From Daedaleopsis sinensis (lineage: Eukaryota; Basidiomycota; Agaricomycetes; Polyporales; Polyporaceae), in NCBI GenBank assembly GCA_033807695.1, contig CM066306.1:868001-932000 (forward strand): a stretch of 64,000 nucleotides of DNA, given 5' to 3'. Positions within the stretch are counted from its first letter, which is position 1. Each line of letters opens with the position of its first letter. Below are positions 1-11,494 of this stretch, in pieces. The notes beneath the pieces are model-generated. The model saw only the letters and a list, made by a program, of their open reading frames with translations, was not told where the DNA came from and did not search any database. The position numbers were made by a program, and so were the translations under genes.

Positions 1-3000
1 ACTCTCGTCCAGAAATCTGGTCTGAATCTGCCTTTCTCGCTTGGTCCCAAAGTAGCTTCCTTTGAAAATCGGACAATCTGGTCTCTGTACGAAGGAACGA
101 AACGGGTGCGGAATGCTCGCTGGGATTGTCTGCGCTGTTGTCTTATATCTTGTATGCCTAGGATGATGGCTCTCCGGTGTCTGTCTTCGAATTCGACGCC
201 AATACGCCAACGAAGAAGAATCTATTCCCGTTGGCGAAGAATGCGCTCCGCAAATTGCGTACCATCCGGCATCCGGATGTGCTGAAGTTTATGGAGGTTA
301 TAGAGACCGATACGACCATCCATATCATGACTGAACGTGTACGGCCTCTGGGTCCCGCCATTACGGAGTGGCAGTCGAAGAGTGTGCAAGAACGGGAAGC
401 GTGGCTTGTCTGGGGTCTTCATCGCATCTCAGTATGTATCCGGTTCCATCTTCAACCTGATCGTCGTTGACCTGTCACCTACAATCAGGTTGCCCTCGCA
501 TTCTTGAATGAATCTGCAGCGTCTACCCACGGGAATGTGCGTGTGGATTCTGTCTTCATCTCAGCATCCGGAGAGTGGAAGCTTGGAGGATTTGATGTGC
601 TGAGCAACCCGAAAGAAGACACTGCCGTCCTCTATGTGCGTTGTATGTACGATCGCCCGAAGTCTCTCAATAATCATACCTCGATTTCTACCAGACCATG
701 GGTGGAATGGTGCCCGATGCGTCAACATACTCCTCGCCAGAAGTCAGGAAAGGAGGGTATTCGGCACTCAAAGAGTAGTCCATTCTGTCATGAGTTCGTA
801 GGCAATTATTCTAATCTACTGATTAGGTTACCAACTTCGGCAGCTGATGCTTATGGGCTTGGTCTTCTCATTCACTTCGCCTTCAACCCCAACCAGACAC
901 TGCCTGCAACAGCTCAGCCCCCACATTCGCCTCCGACGGCGGCTTCTCGTGGTGCCATCCCTACATCTATGTTTCTCGCATACAAGAAGCTCCTCAACCC
1001 AAACCCGAAAGCACGGCTGTCCCCTGCACACTTCCTAGAGCTTGGAATGTCGGAGACGGCGGGTGACGGATCTGGATTCTTCGCGAGCAATCGTCTTGTC
1101 AAGGTATGCGCAGGCTTAGATAACTTCAATCTTGCCAGCGAGGGGGAGAAGTCATCTCTCCTCAAGTATGTCTTCGGCTTCACTCCCGTCCTCACTATCT
1201 GTCTCTGACACACGCACAGGACCCTGAAGGAGTCAGCGACATCATTCCCCAGCGAGTTTGCTTCGTACAAGGTCCTCCCAGCACTCATTTCCGCTCTCGA
1301 ATTTGGCGGCGCATCCGCAGCCGCAATCGTGCCGTTGGTGTTGCAATTCGGCAAAGGCGTCCCACCTGAAAACTACTCCACGGTCATATTGACGCATCTG
1401 GTCAAGTTGTATGCAAGTCCAGATCGCGGGACGCGGATGGCACTGCTCGACCTTCTCCCAGAGTACGCCGACAAGCTTGACAAGAAAACAGTTTGCGACA
1501 AGATCTGGCCCAACTTAGTGTGTGCCCCATATACGCCGTCGTATGTGCGATTTCTCACCCGTCTTTCTCGACCTCAGCAAACCGGCTTCTCGGATACTGT
1601 AGCAGTCATCCGTGAGGCGACAGTCAAGTCCATCATCCTCATCTCGGACAAGGTCAGTCTCGCAATCGATCATGATAGTCCCAACATACAACCTCATATT
1701 CGCCGTCGTCTAGTTCAACGAGCGCATCATGAACAACGATCTTCTCCGACATCTTGCACGAATGCAAGCCGATTCGGAGGCCTCCATCCGCACGAACACC
1801 TGTATACTTATCGGTAGACTAGGACCGTCGCTCGGGTACAACACCAAGCGCAAGGTACTTGTGCCCGCTTTCGCGCGTGCACTCAAGGACCCGTTCGAGC
1901 ACGCACGAGTAGCAGGCTTGATGGCACTCATGGCTACTTTGGAGTGCTACGACATCGAGGATATCGCGTCTAAGGTCATTCCCAGCATGTCGTTTACGCT
2001 GATCGACAAGGAGAAGTACGTGGGCTGTCGGAAACACCTGAGGTGATTACCATGCAAGCTAATAAGACGTTCCCAGGCTGGTGAGGGACCAGGCATTCAA
2101 AGCTATGGAACTATTTGTGAAGAAGCTCGAGGAGCACGCTGCAACGATGGTGAGTTGTATAGTGTCCCTCACTCTATCACCTGGAGCTGATATTGGCCCT
2201 TCAGCCGGAGACTGCGGCTCTGGAGGACGAAATGCCCCAAGTTCAGATCAACGGCTCCTCGCCCAACGCTCTCGTGAACAGTGCAGCAGGAGCTGCCGGG
2301 GCGTTAGCTGGATGGGCAATCACATCGCTCGGAAAGAAGGTATACTTCAGCCAGTCAGATATATCGGTGACGCCGCTAACCAGGAACATATCCCAAGCTC
2401 GCGGCAGGCGATCTACAAACCAGCATGACTTCCGCAATCGGAGCTACCATTGACCGCCCGACCTCTGCTCCGGCAGCAAACGCGGGTCTCAACGGCAACA
2501 CTCTCACTGTCAGCACAACTGGTGGTGTCCCGCTGACTCCAACTTTGTCGTCTGATGCTGGTCCGACACGGTCACTCACGTCTCCAAGCAAAGGCAAGGG
2601 CATGCAGCTGGGGGCTACGAAGCAGCCGTCGTTCGCTAGCTCGATCCCCGACTGGGCCGAAGAGGCGGCCGCCGAACTCGAGACATCTCAGAGTACAAAT
2701 TCATGGGGAAATGACGACCTCATGGATGTAAATGCTGACGACGATGACTGGAGTAGGTTTCAGCATATGCCCTCTCGCTCATGGTTTCGGATCCCCGTTC
2801 ATCTACCCCTACAGGTGCTTTCGAGAGCGCTCCCGCTCCCGCTCCAAGCAGAGAACCAATCGACTTTGGACTCGGTAATATACACTCTCAGTCAACTTCC
2901 CTTGGTGCGCTCAGTTGTATCTTCTCCTCGCGGAGGCGATGACTGACGTCCATTTGACAAGACCCGTGGGCAGCGCCTGCTGCAGCACCAAAAGCGCCTT

Positions 3001-3317
3001 TAGCACCGCAACCGAAACGCCCTATCACAACTCACCGACCCCCGGCTCCCTCACCGCTAGCGAGTCCACGACCAGCATCTAGTACGCTCTCCTCTGCCTC
3101 GGAAAGCGGCAAAGCAGAGCCGGCGCCCACCCAAAGTACAGCGGGTATGTCGAAGGAGGAGAAGGCAGCGGAGATGGCAAGGCGGAAGGAAGAGAGGCGA
3201 CAGGTCAGTGATCGCATTCTCTTCCCTGATCCTCCATTGAGTAGCCTATTCTGTTCGCTCTAGCGAATCGCGGCGCTCAAGGAGCAGAAGAAGAACGCAG
3301 CAGATCCAAAGTCGTGA
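1..3317 (+). CDS. SCY1-like pseudokinase (SCYL1/Ppk32/Cex1 family), 5' end missing
   Basis: The gene enters from the left edge, so the true start is outside the window. A short exon ends near base 109, and the next starts near 161 and reads SVFEFDANTPTKKNLFPLAK, a typical SCY1 pseudokinase N-lobe. It is followed by HPDVLKF and by GEWKLGGFDVL in place of a canonical DFG loop (about 503-640). The middle exons (about 1230-2440) encode HEAT-type helical repeats, for example VPLVLQFGKGVPPENYS and RMALLDLLPEYADKL. The tail is Ser/Pro-rich and ends in a charged coiled coil (EEKAAEMARRKEERRQ, then RIAALKEQKK) before the TGA at 3315-3317. At least eight introns of about 50-90 bases break the frame. 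Family members act in COPI/Golgi trafficking and tRNA export and lack normal kinase activity; that role is family knowledge. The fold order and the lack of catalytic motifs make the family call strong; the exact orthologue is inferred. Confidence 0.88.
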
Positions 3318-4018
3318 GGATCATGAAGGTCGTGACTATGATATACCACAAGTTATCCTTCTTTATGACGCTTCTTCTTAGCGCTACGTTTCTCCACTTG
3401 ACTTTATATCATAGGATGGCTAAGATTTGTGCACAATCGTACGTAGATGCTGAAGGACGGAGAGCTACAGATTATGGGTTACCGAACAAGCAACTCGGTC
3501 CTCGGAGTCCGAGGAGATGCGGGACGCAGAAGCGCCCAAAGCGGAAGGTCGGTTAACTCCTCTCTGTTCCTGTTCACCCGCGTCTTCCGCCTTCCCGACT
3601 CTGCTGTGAACATTACCGACATCAGTTCGAGCGGTACTGCTTTGGGATGTTGGCCGGCAACCCAGAGCTGGCATACCGCTCGGACTCGTGGATGGCGGGT
3701 CGAAAGGTGTGCGCTGACCTTTCCAGAGTCCTCGCCGTGTACGTACCGCACTCAAATTCACCATGGCCAAATGTACGTGTGTACACCTCCATGTTGCACA
3801 ATGTTCTACTTAGAGACGGACAGTATAGCAGCATCCGGAACGAGTGTCGGACACCTGCGCGGGAGCAGTGCAACAATACTGCTCCGACGGGTATCCGACA
3901 TGTCAATGTCATGGATTTTCCTGTTTGGTCGCATTCTGGCTCGGCCCAGTGTGCGGCCCGCACCATAACGAACACAGCCGACAGATCAGCCAGTTCTGGA
4001 TGCCGCAGTCGTCGAACA
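3318..4018. other. Intergenic region, no gene supported
   Basis: Short open frames overlap here on both strands but have no recognisable domain, no consistent splice pattern and no start context. I treat the stretch as the 3' UTR of the SCY1-like gene plus the promoter of the next gene. Confidence 0.5.
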
Positions 4019-4024
4019 TATAAA
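4019..4024 (+). promoter_or_regulatory. TATA box of the 4088 gene
   Basis: A clean TATAAA sits 64 bases before the ATG at 4088, in the stretch aacatataaacctgg. Position and sequence fit a fungal core promoter; no start-site data are available. Confidence 0.55.
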
Positions 4025-4087
4025 CCTGGAGGTGGACCCCAGGATTTTCATACTACACACACTCTCTATTCACCCACAGCTACAACC

Positions 4088-5496
4088 ATGCCCAACTTCA
4101 TCATACTTCACGCAGAGGAACTACGCCTCCCACTGGTGAGTTATTTGCCCTCGTTGCTCATGCATGCCAACTAACGTCGCATATGGTGTAGTTTTTGACA
4201 GTGGTAGCTATAACCGCAACGTTCTGCTATCTGTTACATCTCGTCGCAGTTACGAGGATACCATCATCACATCCCCCGAACCACGGGCAGCACGCCCGTG
4301 CACGTACGCCGAATGAAGAAGGTCCGCCCCTACGACGAACAGAAGATACCCAAACTTCGATCGACTCCGCCGACTCCACGGACTCGTCCGACTCTGTTCG
4401 ATCCAGCGGGCGGATGCGGCGCTCAGTCTCGACACACCTGCGCCAGCCGTTCGCAGGCGCGAAGCCTTTGGCCAGAAAGTACTCGACGTCATTCGTGAAC
4501 AACATCAACAAGATGCGGCCCCGATCGCAATCGTTGTCGAATGTCATTCCTGCCCTCAACACATTCAAGTCGAGCAAGAAGGAGCGTATGAACAGCGTGC
4601 GGGCGCGTGCGCCCAACCCTTCTGATCTCCACACTCTCGTCGAGGCTATCTCCGACGATGCGGAAGATGCACGACCCTCCCTGGCGAACGATTGCGCGAA
4701 GGAGACGCAGCCTGCTAAGCGCCCTCAGCCTGCCCGTTCCAAAACTCACGGGCATGTGCAACGCTCTCCATCTCACGCCCCTACGTCGAGGCCCAGACAT
4801 CTATCCGTCACGAAGCAGTCGGAGCCAAACCCGACGACCAGACTGCGGGCACTCAGCTTGCGCATGCAGAAGCGTAGCCCATCAGCCTTGGAGGAGCCAA
4901 CGCGCCCTGCTCGCCCGGCGTGTCCGGAGAACTCGCTTCCGACGACGATACTCGTCGAACGCTACGAGAGCCCATTCAAGAACTTTCAGTGGTCCACCCC
5001 GGTCGCCCCGAAAGGTGTGTTAGGCTGCTGCGATGCACCGTTGATGTGCTCTAACGTCGTGTTACTCGGTTTCCTTCTTATAGTGAGCACACCTGTCACG
5101 CTCGGAGACCCTGCGAGGAAGAAGTCCAAGCTGCGGCGCATGCTCTCTGCAGTCACCCCCTTCTCATCCCCCAAGACTCTGGACTGCGTACCTCAAAGCA
5201 CTGCGTCTGACGATTACGATAGTACCTCACCTCGGTCGAGCATCTCATCACAAGCCACCTCTTCTACCTCTACCTCTACCTCTACCTGTTCTACCTCCGC
5301 CTCAACCACCCCCTCACGGAAACCATCCTCAACCGCCACGAGGGACATGTCCATCATCGAGAACGAGTCGACGGACTCCAGCAGACGGGGTTGCGTCCGA
5401 TGCCCACCAGATTGTCGGCACCACTGCGAGCCAAAGCAGGGCAGGCGTCGGAGGTCGGCTTCTACTGCGGTGACGTTTGCGCAGGCTTCCAAATAG
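4088..5496 (+). CDS. Ser/Thr-rich basic protein with N-terminal hydrophobic segment, unknown function
   Basis: I do not recognise the family. The ATG at 4088 opens a 48-base exon (MPNFIILHAEELRLPL). It is joined over an intron at 4136-4191 to an exon beginning FLTVVAITATFCYLLHLVAV, which gives a signal peptide or signal anchor. The rest is polar and probably disordered: Arg/Ser/Pro-rich, with patches such as DSADSTDSSDSVRSSGR, a basic region around KPLARKYSTSF, and a poly-Ser/Thr run encoded near 5255-5310. A second intron is likely at about 5014-5082, because the open frame there reads an unrelated hydrophobic stretch bounded by gtgtgt and tatag. The stop is at 5494-5496. The start is chosen for its TATA box and for the way exon 1 completes the hydrophobic segment. 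An Agaricomycete-restricted protein seems likely; no function can be assigned. Confidence 0.65.
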
Positions 5497-6212
5497 TTTT
5501 GGACATCGACCCAGAGGGTACGAATTGACATCCAATGTATCGATATCGCGTTGTACGCCTTGGTTTATGATGTATGTATATGTAACCGTCCTTCCCATCT
5601 ACTTTGGCCGTGCCCCTTCAACATATCAAGCTCTGAACGAATGTAAGGCTCACTCCCCGTTCCAGGGATCAGAATGATTTGGCCGCTCGGCAAATTACCC
5701 TTGAGTCATCGCTAGCCTCTCCCCGTACGTTTTATGCGGTAGCGTAAGTCTTCGAAGCGTCGTCACTTTCGGATCTGACTCTGAGGCAGTTGAGGAGCGC
5801 GTAGACTTCCTATTGTGGTATGTCGGGTATTGCCGGCGGGGCTAGGCCCAAGAAAACGCGCTCCTTAATTGCACTCCTCTTGCTCTTCTTGCTCCTCCTC
5901 GACCTCCTCCTCCTCCTCCTCCTCCTCCTCCTCCTCCTCCTACCTACGTCTCAGCTTGCAATTGAAGGCCTAGGACTCCTGAAATAAATAGGTGGTGTAC
6001 CCGTGAGCCCTGTTCCCGCACTCCCCGGCGCGCCCCATTTGTTCGGACAAACTCGCGATATTTGAGCCTATATCGCTCCGGGCCCCCACATCATACATGT
6101 GAGTCGGTCCGGCCTTCCAGCACCTCTTTTCTATTGCAAGGGAGTCACTGTGAGTCCAACCTCGAACCTTGAAACTTAACGGCACCGGCAGTTGAAAGAA
6201 TTTGCATCGCGG
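5497..6212. other. Intergenic region with CTC/TCC tract
   Basis: This holds the 3' UTR of the 4088 gene and the upstream region of the queuosine-salvage gene. The only structured element is the pyrimidine tract at 5891-5941. No coding signal was seen. Confidence 0.5.
5891..5941. repeat. (CTC)n trinucleotide microsatellite
   Basis: About 50 bases of nearly perfect CTC/TCC repeat with a single interruption near the left end. It is noncoding and lies about 350 bases upstream of the queuosine-salvage gene. Confidence 0.9.
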
Positions 6213-6218
6213 TATAAA
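6213..6218 (+). promoter_or_regulatory. TATA box of the queuosine-salvage gene
   Basis: TATAAA in gcggtataaagaagg, 76 bases before the ATG at 6294. Its position supports 6294 rather than the in-frame codon at 6192, which lies upstream of the TATA box. Confidence 0.55.
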
Positions 6219-6293
6219 GAAGGTTCGGGCATTCAATACCTGACTCTGACTACAACCAACCACTTGTCTTCGGAGGATCGCTTTGGTTTCACG

Positions 6294-7729
6294 ATGTCAA
6301 GTCCCAGCGCCCCTTTCCCCGCTCATGGGCAGTATGTCAAGGCTGTTCGCGAGTCTTCACGGAGCGCAAGGACCAAAGCAAATATCACAGTGAGTGTTAT
6401 ATCCTCAACTCGCAGCGATATGCTGACTTGGCCACTACAGATCAGCGATGAATCCATCAAGCGATTCCTCTTCTCCCCCACCTTCACCAGCACCTTTGCC
6501 CGCCTCCGCACGGCGCATGGCATGTCCATGCCGCTCAACTTCAGCTCCGTCCTGTCCGAGCTGACCGTCCTCTCCACGCTCTCCCTCCTCAACTTCGCGT
6601 CCGGATACCGCGTGCCCCTGCACGTGGCGACAGGCCGGGGCGCGTTCGACAACATCCGCGCCTTCGTCTTCTCCGCGTACATCTCATCTTCTACTGGAGC
6701 GGGCGACTACTTCTCCGCGCGGGGCATGCAGGCAGTGGAAGCGTCGACTGTCGCGGACCTGATGGGGGTGACACACGTGATCCACGTCGAGCGGCCACAC
6801 GAGCAGATCCCTGGCGTGACCGTTGGTGAGCTTGGAGGGCCGGTGTGGGAGATCGTGCAGATCATCGCAAAGACACTCAAAGAGACCGGAGAGGCGCTAA
6901 TCAGCGGTGGTTATCCTGACCTGGGGAGCTTTGTCCTGGAGTGTCTTCAAGAAGGAGAGAAGGCGAAGAAGGCGGGCGAAGACGAGTGCGAAGTCGTACT
7001 TGAAAAGGTAGCGTAGTCTCCGAAGCCCTTTTCTCGGAAGATCGCTGGCTCAGACTTGCACACTGCAGTTCGTCCGGGGGATTCCTGCATTCCGCGATAT
7101 GGTCATGGTGGACGGAGAACGTGCGTGTCCTTCCTTCTCATGGAGGTCGACGTATATGACTCTGACGCTCCGACGTGCCCACAGCCGTCTACTGCTTCAA
7201 AAAGGCAATGCTCACTCTGCACGCCATCGCGCTCCGCTTCGGGTCATCCCCCACTCCCGCAGTGCCCATCCCGCGCACCGCGCACCTCCCCATCTTCTCC
7301 GACAACGTCATCCCCTCCCTCCTCGTCCACCTAGGCGTCATCGACCTGTCGACCGCCTCTTCGCACGGCCTCGCCGAGCTCTTCCCCGAGGCGAGAAACC
7401 CGGACCGTCTTAACGCGCTGCTTGCGCGTGCGGAGCCCGTTGAGCCTGTCATCGCGAAGATCAAGGGCGTTCCTGACGAGGGCCCGCTGCTCACCATCGA
7501 GCAGGCGTTCCTCCTCCGCGCAGCCGCGATCGACGCGTGCGAGTTTATTGTTGAGGCGGCGAAGACCATCGATCTCCCCTCGGATGCGGCTGGGAATGAA
7601 GATGATTTTTCATGGATCAGAGGCATTACCCCCCCGGAGCTCGATGCGTGGATCTGGGCGGTGGCCAAGGACCGGCCGGATTATCGGAAGCTTGAGAGAT
7701 TTGCATTGAGGGGGACGGCGTACTTCTAA
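6294..7729 (+). CDS. QNG1: Queuosine 5'-phosphate N-glycosylase/hydrolase (DUF2419, queuosine salvage)
   Basis: Four exons (6294-6389, 6441-7007, 7069-7120, 7185-7729) join in frame to a 419-aa protein. Family hallmarks are in order: FASGYRVPLHV and GAFDNIRAFVF near residue 100; GDYFSARGMQAV; FVRGIPAFRDM then VMVDGEPVYCFKKAML across exons 3 and 4; LPIFSDNVIPSLLVHLGVID; and an acidic stretch with LTIEQAFLLRAAAIDACEFI. These match the DUF2419 pattern (FRD, DG-PV-FYK, FAD-x-VPQ-L, E-EIR). The enzyme class releases queuine from queuosine 5'-phosphate, letting a eukaryote that cannot make queuine recycle it for tRNA wobble modification, probably in the cytosol. Length is somewhat above the human protein because of an insertion rich in Glu/Lys near 6930-7000. 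Function comes from the family; the domain assignment is firm. Confidence 0.85.
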
Positions 7730-8115
7730 CTATGTAGCTACAGCGTCACTGTATCATATATGGTTTCTCTTCGTGCCAGTCATAGTAATATATGCGATCG
7801 CTGGACGTGTTACATTGCCCTGCGGACGAGCGAACCAACGACGACCAAATGCAACGCCCTCCACTGCTCCATCCGACGTGGCCACTGAATCACGCCCGCT
7901 AACGACGACGACATGTACAGTCAGAGTCAACAATGTGAGACGATACAGAGTACACATGCACATAAGCCACTAGCAACAACTTGAAGCAAAAGCAAGCCTT
8001 GAAGTGAAGCACCTGGCTAAACCATAATACAGAAAGTCATCTTTCATCATGGGTAATAGCTAAAACTCGGGTACTCATTCGGACTGGTAGTCGTGAGCGG
8101 AGCCACTAGTACTGT
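7730..8115. other. Intergenic region, nothing recognised
   Basis: This contains the 3' UTR of the queuosine-salvage gene and AT-richer sequence leading into the palindrome array. No gene, repeat or RNA structure is evident. Confidence 0.5.
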
Positions 8116-8640
8116 AGGTAAGATAACTAGTTATCTGGACAAGTTAGTGCAAGTGCATCTAGATAGTTGACAGAGTGTGTGCTGTCTAGTTACAAGGCCG
8201 AGTACGGATCTAGATAGATTCAAGTTGATATGACACCCTCAATGTATGCCGCAAATTTTGTATATCTCGAATAGCCCCTTGTTTTTGACTCTATATTACT
8301 ATGTGCACGAGCTACCAGGTCAACAGCCTGTCGGAGTATCTAGATATCACCCACATGGTCAACAGTAGTATCTAGCTAAGTACTTGTTATGTGTACAAGC
8401 AGGTGTATCTAGATACTGACCTGACAGTCAACTATGGTATCTAGCTCGTTAGTCGATCTAGTTGGGTGACCGTATCTAGATATTGCGCGAGGCCTTTGGC
8501 CAACATTGGTAGAGATAAGTACTATCTAGGTGTGAGAATTGGATGGATACCTGATAGTATCTAGATGTTGCTATGTGTCTATGAGACAAATTTTATATCT
8601 AGATCATAGTGCACTAAATAGTCGAAATAACTAGTTGAAT
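8116..8640. repeat. Array of degenerate TATCTAGATA palindromes
   Basis: About a dozen copies of (T/G)(A)TCTAG(A/C)T occur in 500 bases: near 8157, 8209, 8338, 8370, 8406, 8440, 8455, 8470, 8523, 8560 and 8597, plus related ACTAGTTA sites near 8125 and 8626. The best copies are the perfect palindrome TATCTAGATA. Several are preceded by gtcaac within 10-20 bases, which suggests remnants of a longer repeat unit rather than chance. Spacing is irregular (about 15-65 bases). The array ends just before the broken DUF829 gene. Confidence 0.7.
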
Positions 8641-8663
8641 TAACTACATCTATACGCATCAAG

Positions 8664-9030
8664 GTTCCCAATGGAGCCAAATCTTCTATCATCTTCGACG
8701 CTACGCCGGTGTCCCCCACCGTGACGCTGTCTCTGGCCGTCCCACGCATTCATAGCCAGCATCCGAGTCGTCCCACGCATTCATAGCCAGCATCCGAGTC
8801 GTTTCCAGAAGGTCCGCTTCGCGTTAGGATGGACGTCAGTGCGCACCCCTCGGCTCTACTTCTACTCGTCGGGAGACAGGTTCGTGCTGGCAAGTGACGT
8901 AGAGGAACACGCTGCGATGGCGCGGATGTTGGGGTTCGCGGTGCAGATGTTGAACTTTGGGAAGAGTGGCCACGTGTCGCATGCGTGTGACTACCCCGAG
9001 ACGTATTGAGAGATTGTTCGCGCGTTCTGA
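8664..9030 (+). pseudogene. TMEM53/DUF829-type hydrolase pseudogene
   Basis: Translation gives VPNGAK, IIFDATP and then TSVRTPRLYFYSSGDRF, DVEEHAAMARMLGF, VQMLNFGKSGHVSHA. These are near-identical to the C-terminal exon of the intact DUF829 gene at 47444-48530 (-). It is broken three ways: a 31-bp tandem duplication (8738-8799), loss of about 110-130 bases between the segments matching VVFAFG and LPWTSV, and an in-frame TGA at 9007-9009 where the intact copy has Trp (KYWEAVRAF). All exons upstream of VPNGAK are absent; their place is taken by the palindrome array. It is part of the duplicated block 8664-11790. Confidence 0.88.
8738..8799 (+). repeat. Perfect 31-bp tandem duplication inside the DUF829 pseudogene
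   Basis: Two identical 31-base units lie head to tail (8738-8768 and 8769-8799), beginning cgtcccacgc and ending catccgagt. The intact paralogue has a single copy (coding AVRAFTANIRSR). 31 is not a multiple of three, so the duplication shifts the frame. Confidence 0.95.
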
Positions 9031-9371
9031 AGGGACGTGAAAACGAAGTGGCTCGTGTGTGAGTGCGGTGTATCTAATCGCTTTCCATGCCTAACTGACC
9101 GTCCTATTGACATAGATTGATGTGATGACATTAGTTATCAGCGTCCGTAGTGAGTTCCATCCAGGGTCTCGTGTTTCTGACAAATGATATGCAGACAGCT
9201 GGAAAGTGGCACGTTGCTAAGGCTTCTCTCCAGAAGGATAGATACCATCAGCTAGACAGACAACTGCTCAACTGCTTCTCTTGCTTCATAAGCGGGTTTG
9301 TGAGACACAAAAAGACGTGGGCTGGCACCGATCGTCCTGAGCTAAATATCCTCCTCCTCGACCATGTTGGT

Positions 9372-11494
9372 GATGAATATCGCTGTGGGCGCTTCTATTA
9401 TCCTCGTGTTAGCCCCATCCTGAGCCGTAGCATTATTGCCGAGTACTAACTTCTGGCCCCCATCCTTCTTGTCAGTCTGTATGGCCAAGCCGTCCAAGAG
9501 ACATACCACTACTTCAGACAATATCCTAAAGATGTGTATTTCCTGAAGACTATTGTGAGTCTCATTTCTCGCGATTCCATGTGATATCGTTGACGTAGCC
9601 TTTCCAGATTGCTGCTCTGATGTGAGATAGCACGCGAACTACTATCAGCTTGCGGTCTCTTACATGCTATCCCGCATTGTTCAGCCTTTTCGACACCATA
9701 TATGTCATTTTCGTCGCGCACATTTTGTAAGCACGATGTTATTCACCACAAATAGCTGACGGCCCAACACGATTAGCTTCCGAATCATTCTCACCAACAA
9801 CTCCGACGGAGACGAGAGGGCTGCAGCTGTACTCCTCAGCCTCTGGTGAATTGCTTTACGGCCGTTGGGGCTACTCATGATCGTTGATACTACTGGGCCC
9901 GGATTTAGGTCATTCCGAGTAAGTCTCTCGAACACCTCTCCTTTGACAATCCTAACCTTATTATTAACACGTCTGCTTCTCGTTAGTTATCAACTCTTGT
10001 CGCAGTACGCAGGTAGAGGCTTGCTCTCTAGACAACTTACAGATCCGTTCCCATTGTCAGTCCCTGCCAACCGGGACCGCTATTGTCTTTTTTGGTAGAC
10101 GAGTCTACAGACGTGCGTGGTTTTCAGGTTTTGGGATTGGATTTGGATCAATAACCGTGTTTAACCAGTATGCGAACATTCTAGACGATCCTTTGTTGCC
10201 CTCACGGTGAGTCCGTCTTGACGGTGTTCGTATCAATCAGCGCCAACCAGACCGTAGAGTGTTTTGTCAACGATATCATTCGGTGATTACCTTTTACACG
10301 CGCCGTCTTCTTGTACCCAGTAATAGAAGACTTACGCATCATTCGTAGTCTTGGTAATCCGTCGGTATAAAAGTCACTCACACAGGAGTCGTGACTGACG
10401 CGTCAACGTTTAGTGCAAACAGTGTACGCGTCTAGACAACAATATGGACCAAGAGTACTCCGAATCGTGTTTGGCATACATGTTACGATATTCATCCAGA
10501 CTACGTACATGACGGCCCAATTGGTGTTATACTTCAAGCGGAATCGCACTGGATTGAAGAAGTGATTGAAGTGTACTCCTCCACGCCAGTCTATTGTACT
10601 GACATCGTTCAACATTTTCTTCAGAACAGACAACCTTCTCAGGACTTTGATGCTGTATTCAATAAACACTGGTATGTACCTGATATCTCGGAGTTCGAGT
10701 CATGTCGTCCGCTCATGCTAGCATGCCGCCCGCTCCCATTGTAGGGCTAAGCCTTGGGTAGCGTGCTTTAACTCATCGACCTCGCAGCATCTTAGCTGAT
10801 CACTGAGACAGACTCCTCACAGCTGTCTCTGCGGTCCTGTTTGTAGGTTGAACGTTACTATGCTGATGGCGGGGTTCTCGCATTCTCATCGTTGCATAGG
10901 TCATTCAATCTCTGGTTGTCTATTCACTCATCTTCATGATACCGCCGAGTACGTATGCTTCTCTCCAGGTATTGCATAGCACTGACACTACCGCGTCGCC
11001 CAGTGTATGTCAATTGCGTGCTTGTGGCGTAAGTCTCTCGTTTCTTCGTCTCTCTTGCCTGGGATATCACTCATGTAAAGACACAGTGTCAATTCTCGCC
11101 GCACTCTGGTGGACCGTGGGGACGAAGGCATCGAGCTCTACAGCTTTGACCTGGATATGGGCTCGGCGACTGAGGGACCGCACACGACTATACAGTTCAA
11201 TAGGCGGGAGCAGGAGGTACGCCATTACGCTACAATTCTCCGTCTCTCGGAGATCATATCTCTTTACCTCGTCCCGCAGGAGTCCGTCCTGTGCACCGAG
11301 ATCGCTGTTACCAGTGACATGCACGGTATACAATCTCAATCTCCCATCGACAGCCTCCCCCAGGAGGTATGACACACATAACCGCCATAACTCATATGTT
11401 CCGCTGACCTCGATTCCATCCCTTTTAGGATCGACAATGTGTCCCAGCTCAGCTGCCAGTCGATGCAACCTGGCAGTGCCATCGCACGGCCTAG
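9372..11494 (+). pseudogene. DUF6534-type seven-helix membrane protein pseudogene
   Basis: Exon pieces read LYGQAVQETYHYFRQYPKD (from 9477), LFDTIYVIFVAHIL (near 9690), FRIILTNNSDGDERAAAVLL (near 9778), TTYMTAQLVLYFKRNRTG (near 10500), RTDNLLRTLMLYSINTG (near 10624) and NSRRTLVDRGDEGIELYSFD (near 11095). Between them lie gt/ag borders at the same places as in the (-) strand copy at 44591-46979. DUF6534 proteins are basidiomycete multi-pass membrane proteins of unknown role with a typical YF-RYP-D motif after the first helix. A TGA at 9847-9849 interrupts the exon reading LSLW-stop-IALR, where the paralogue reads LGLWWVTTW. The first exon also has stops. I therefore call it dead, though an intron retaining function around 9847 cannot be fully excluded. 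Confidence 0.75.
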
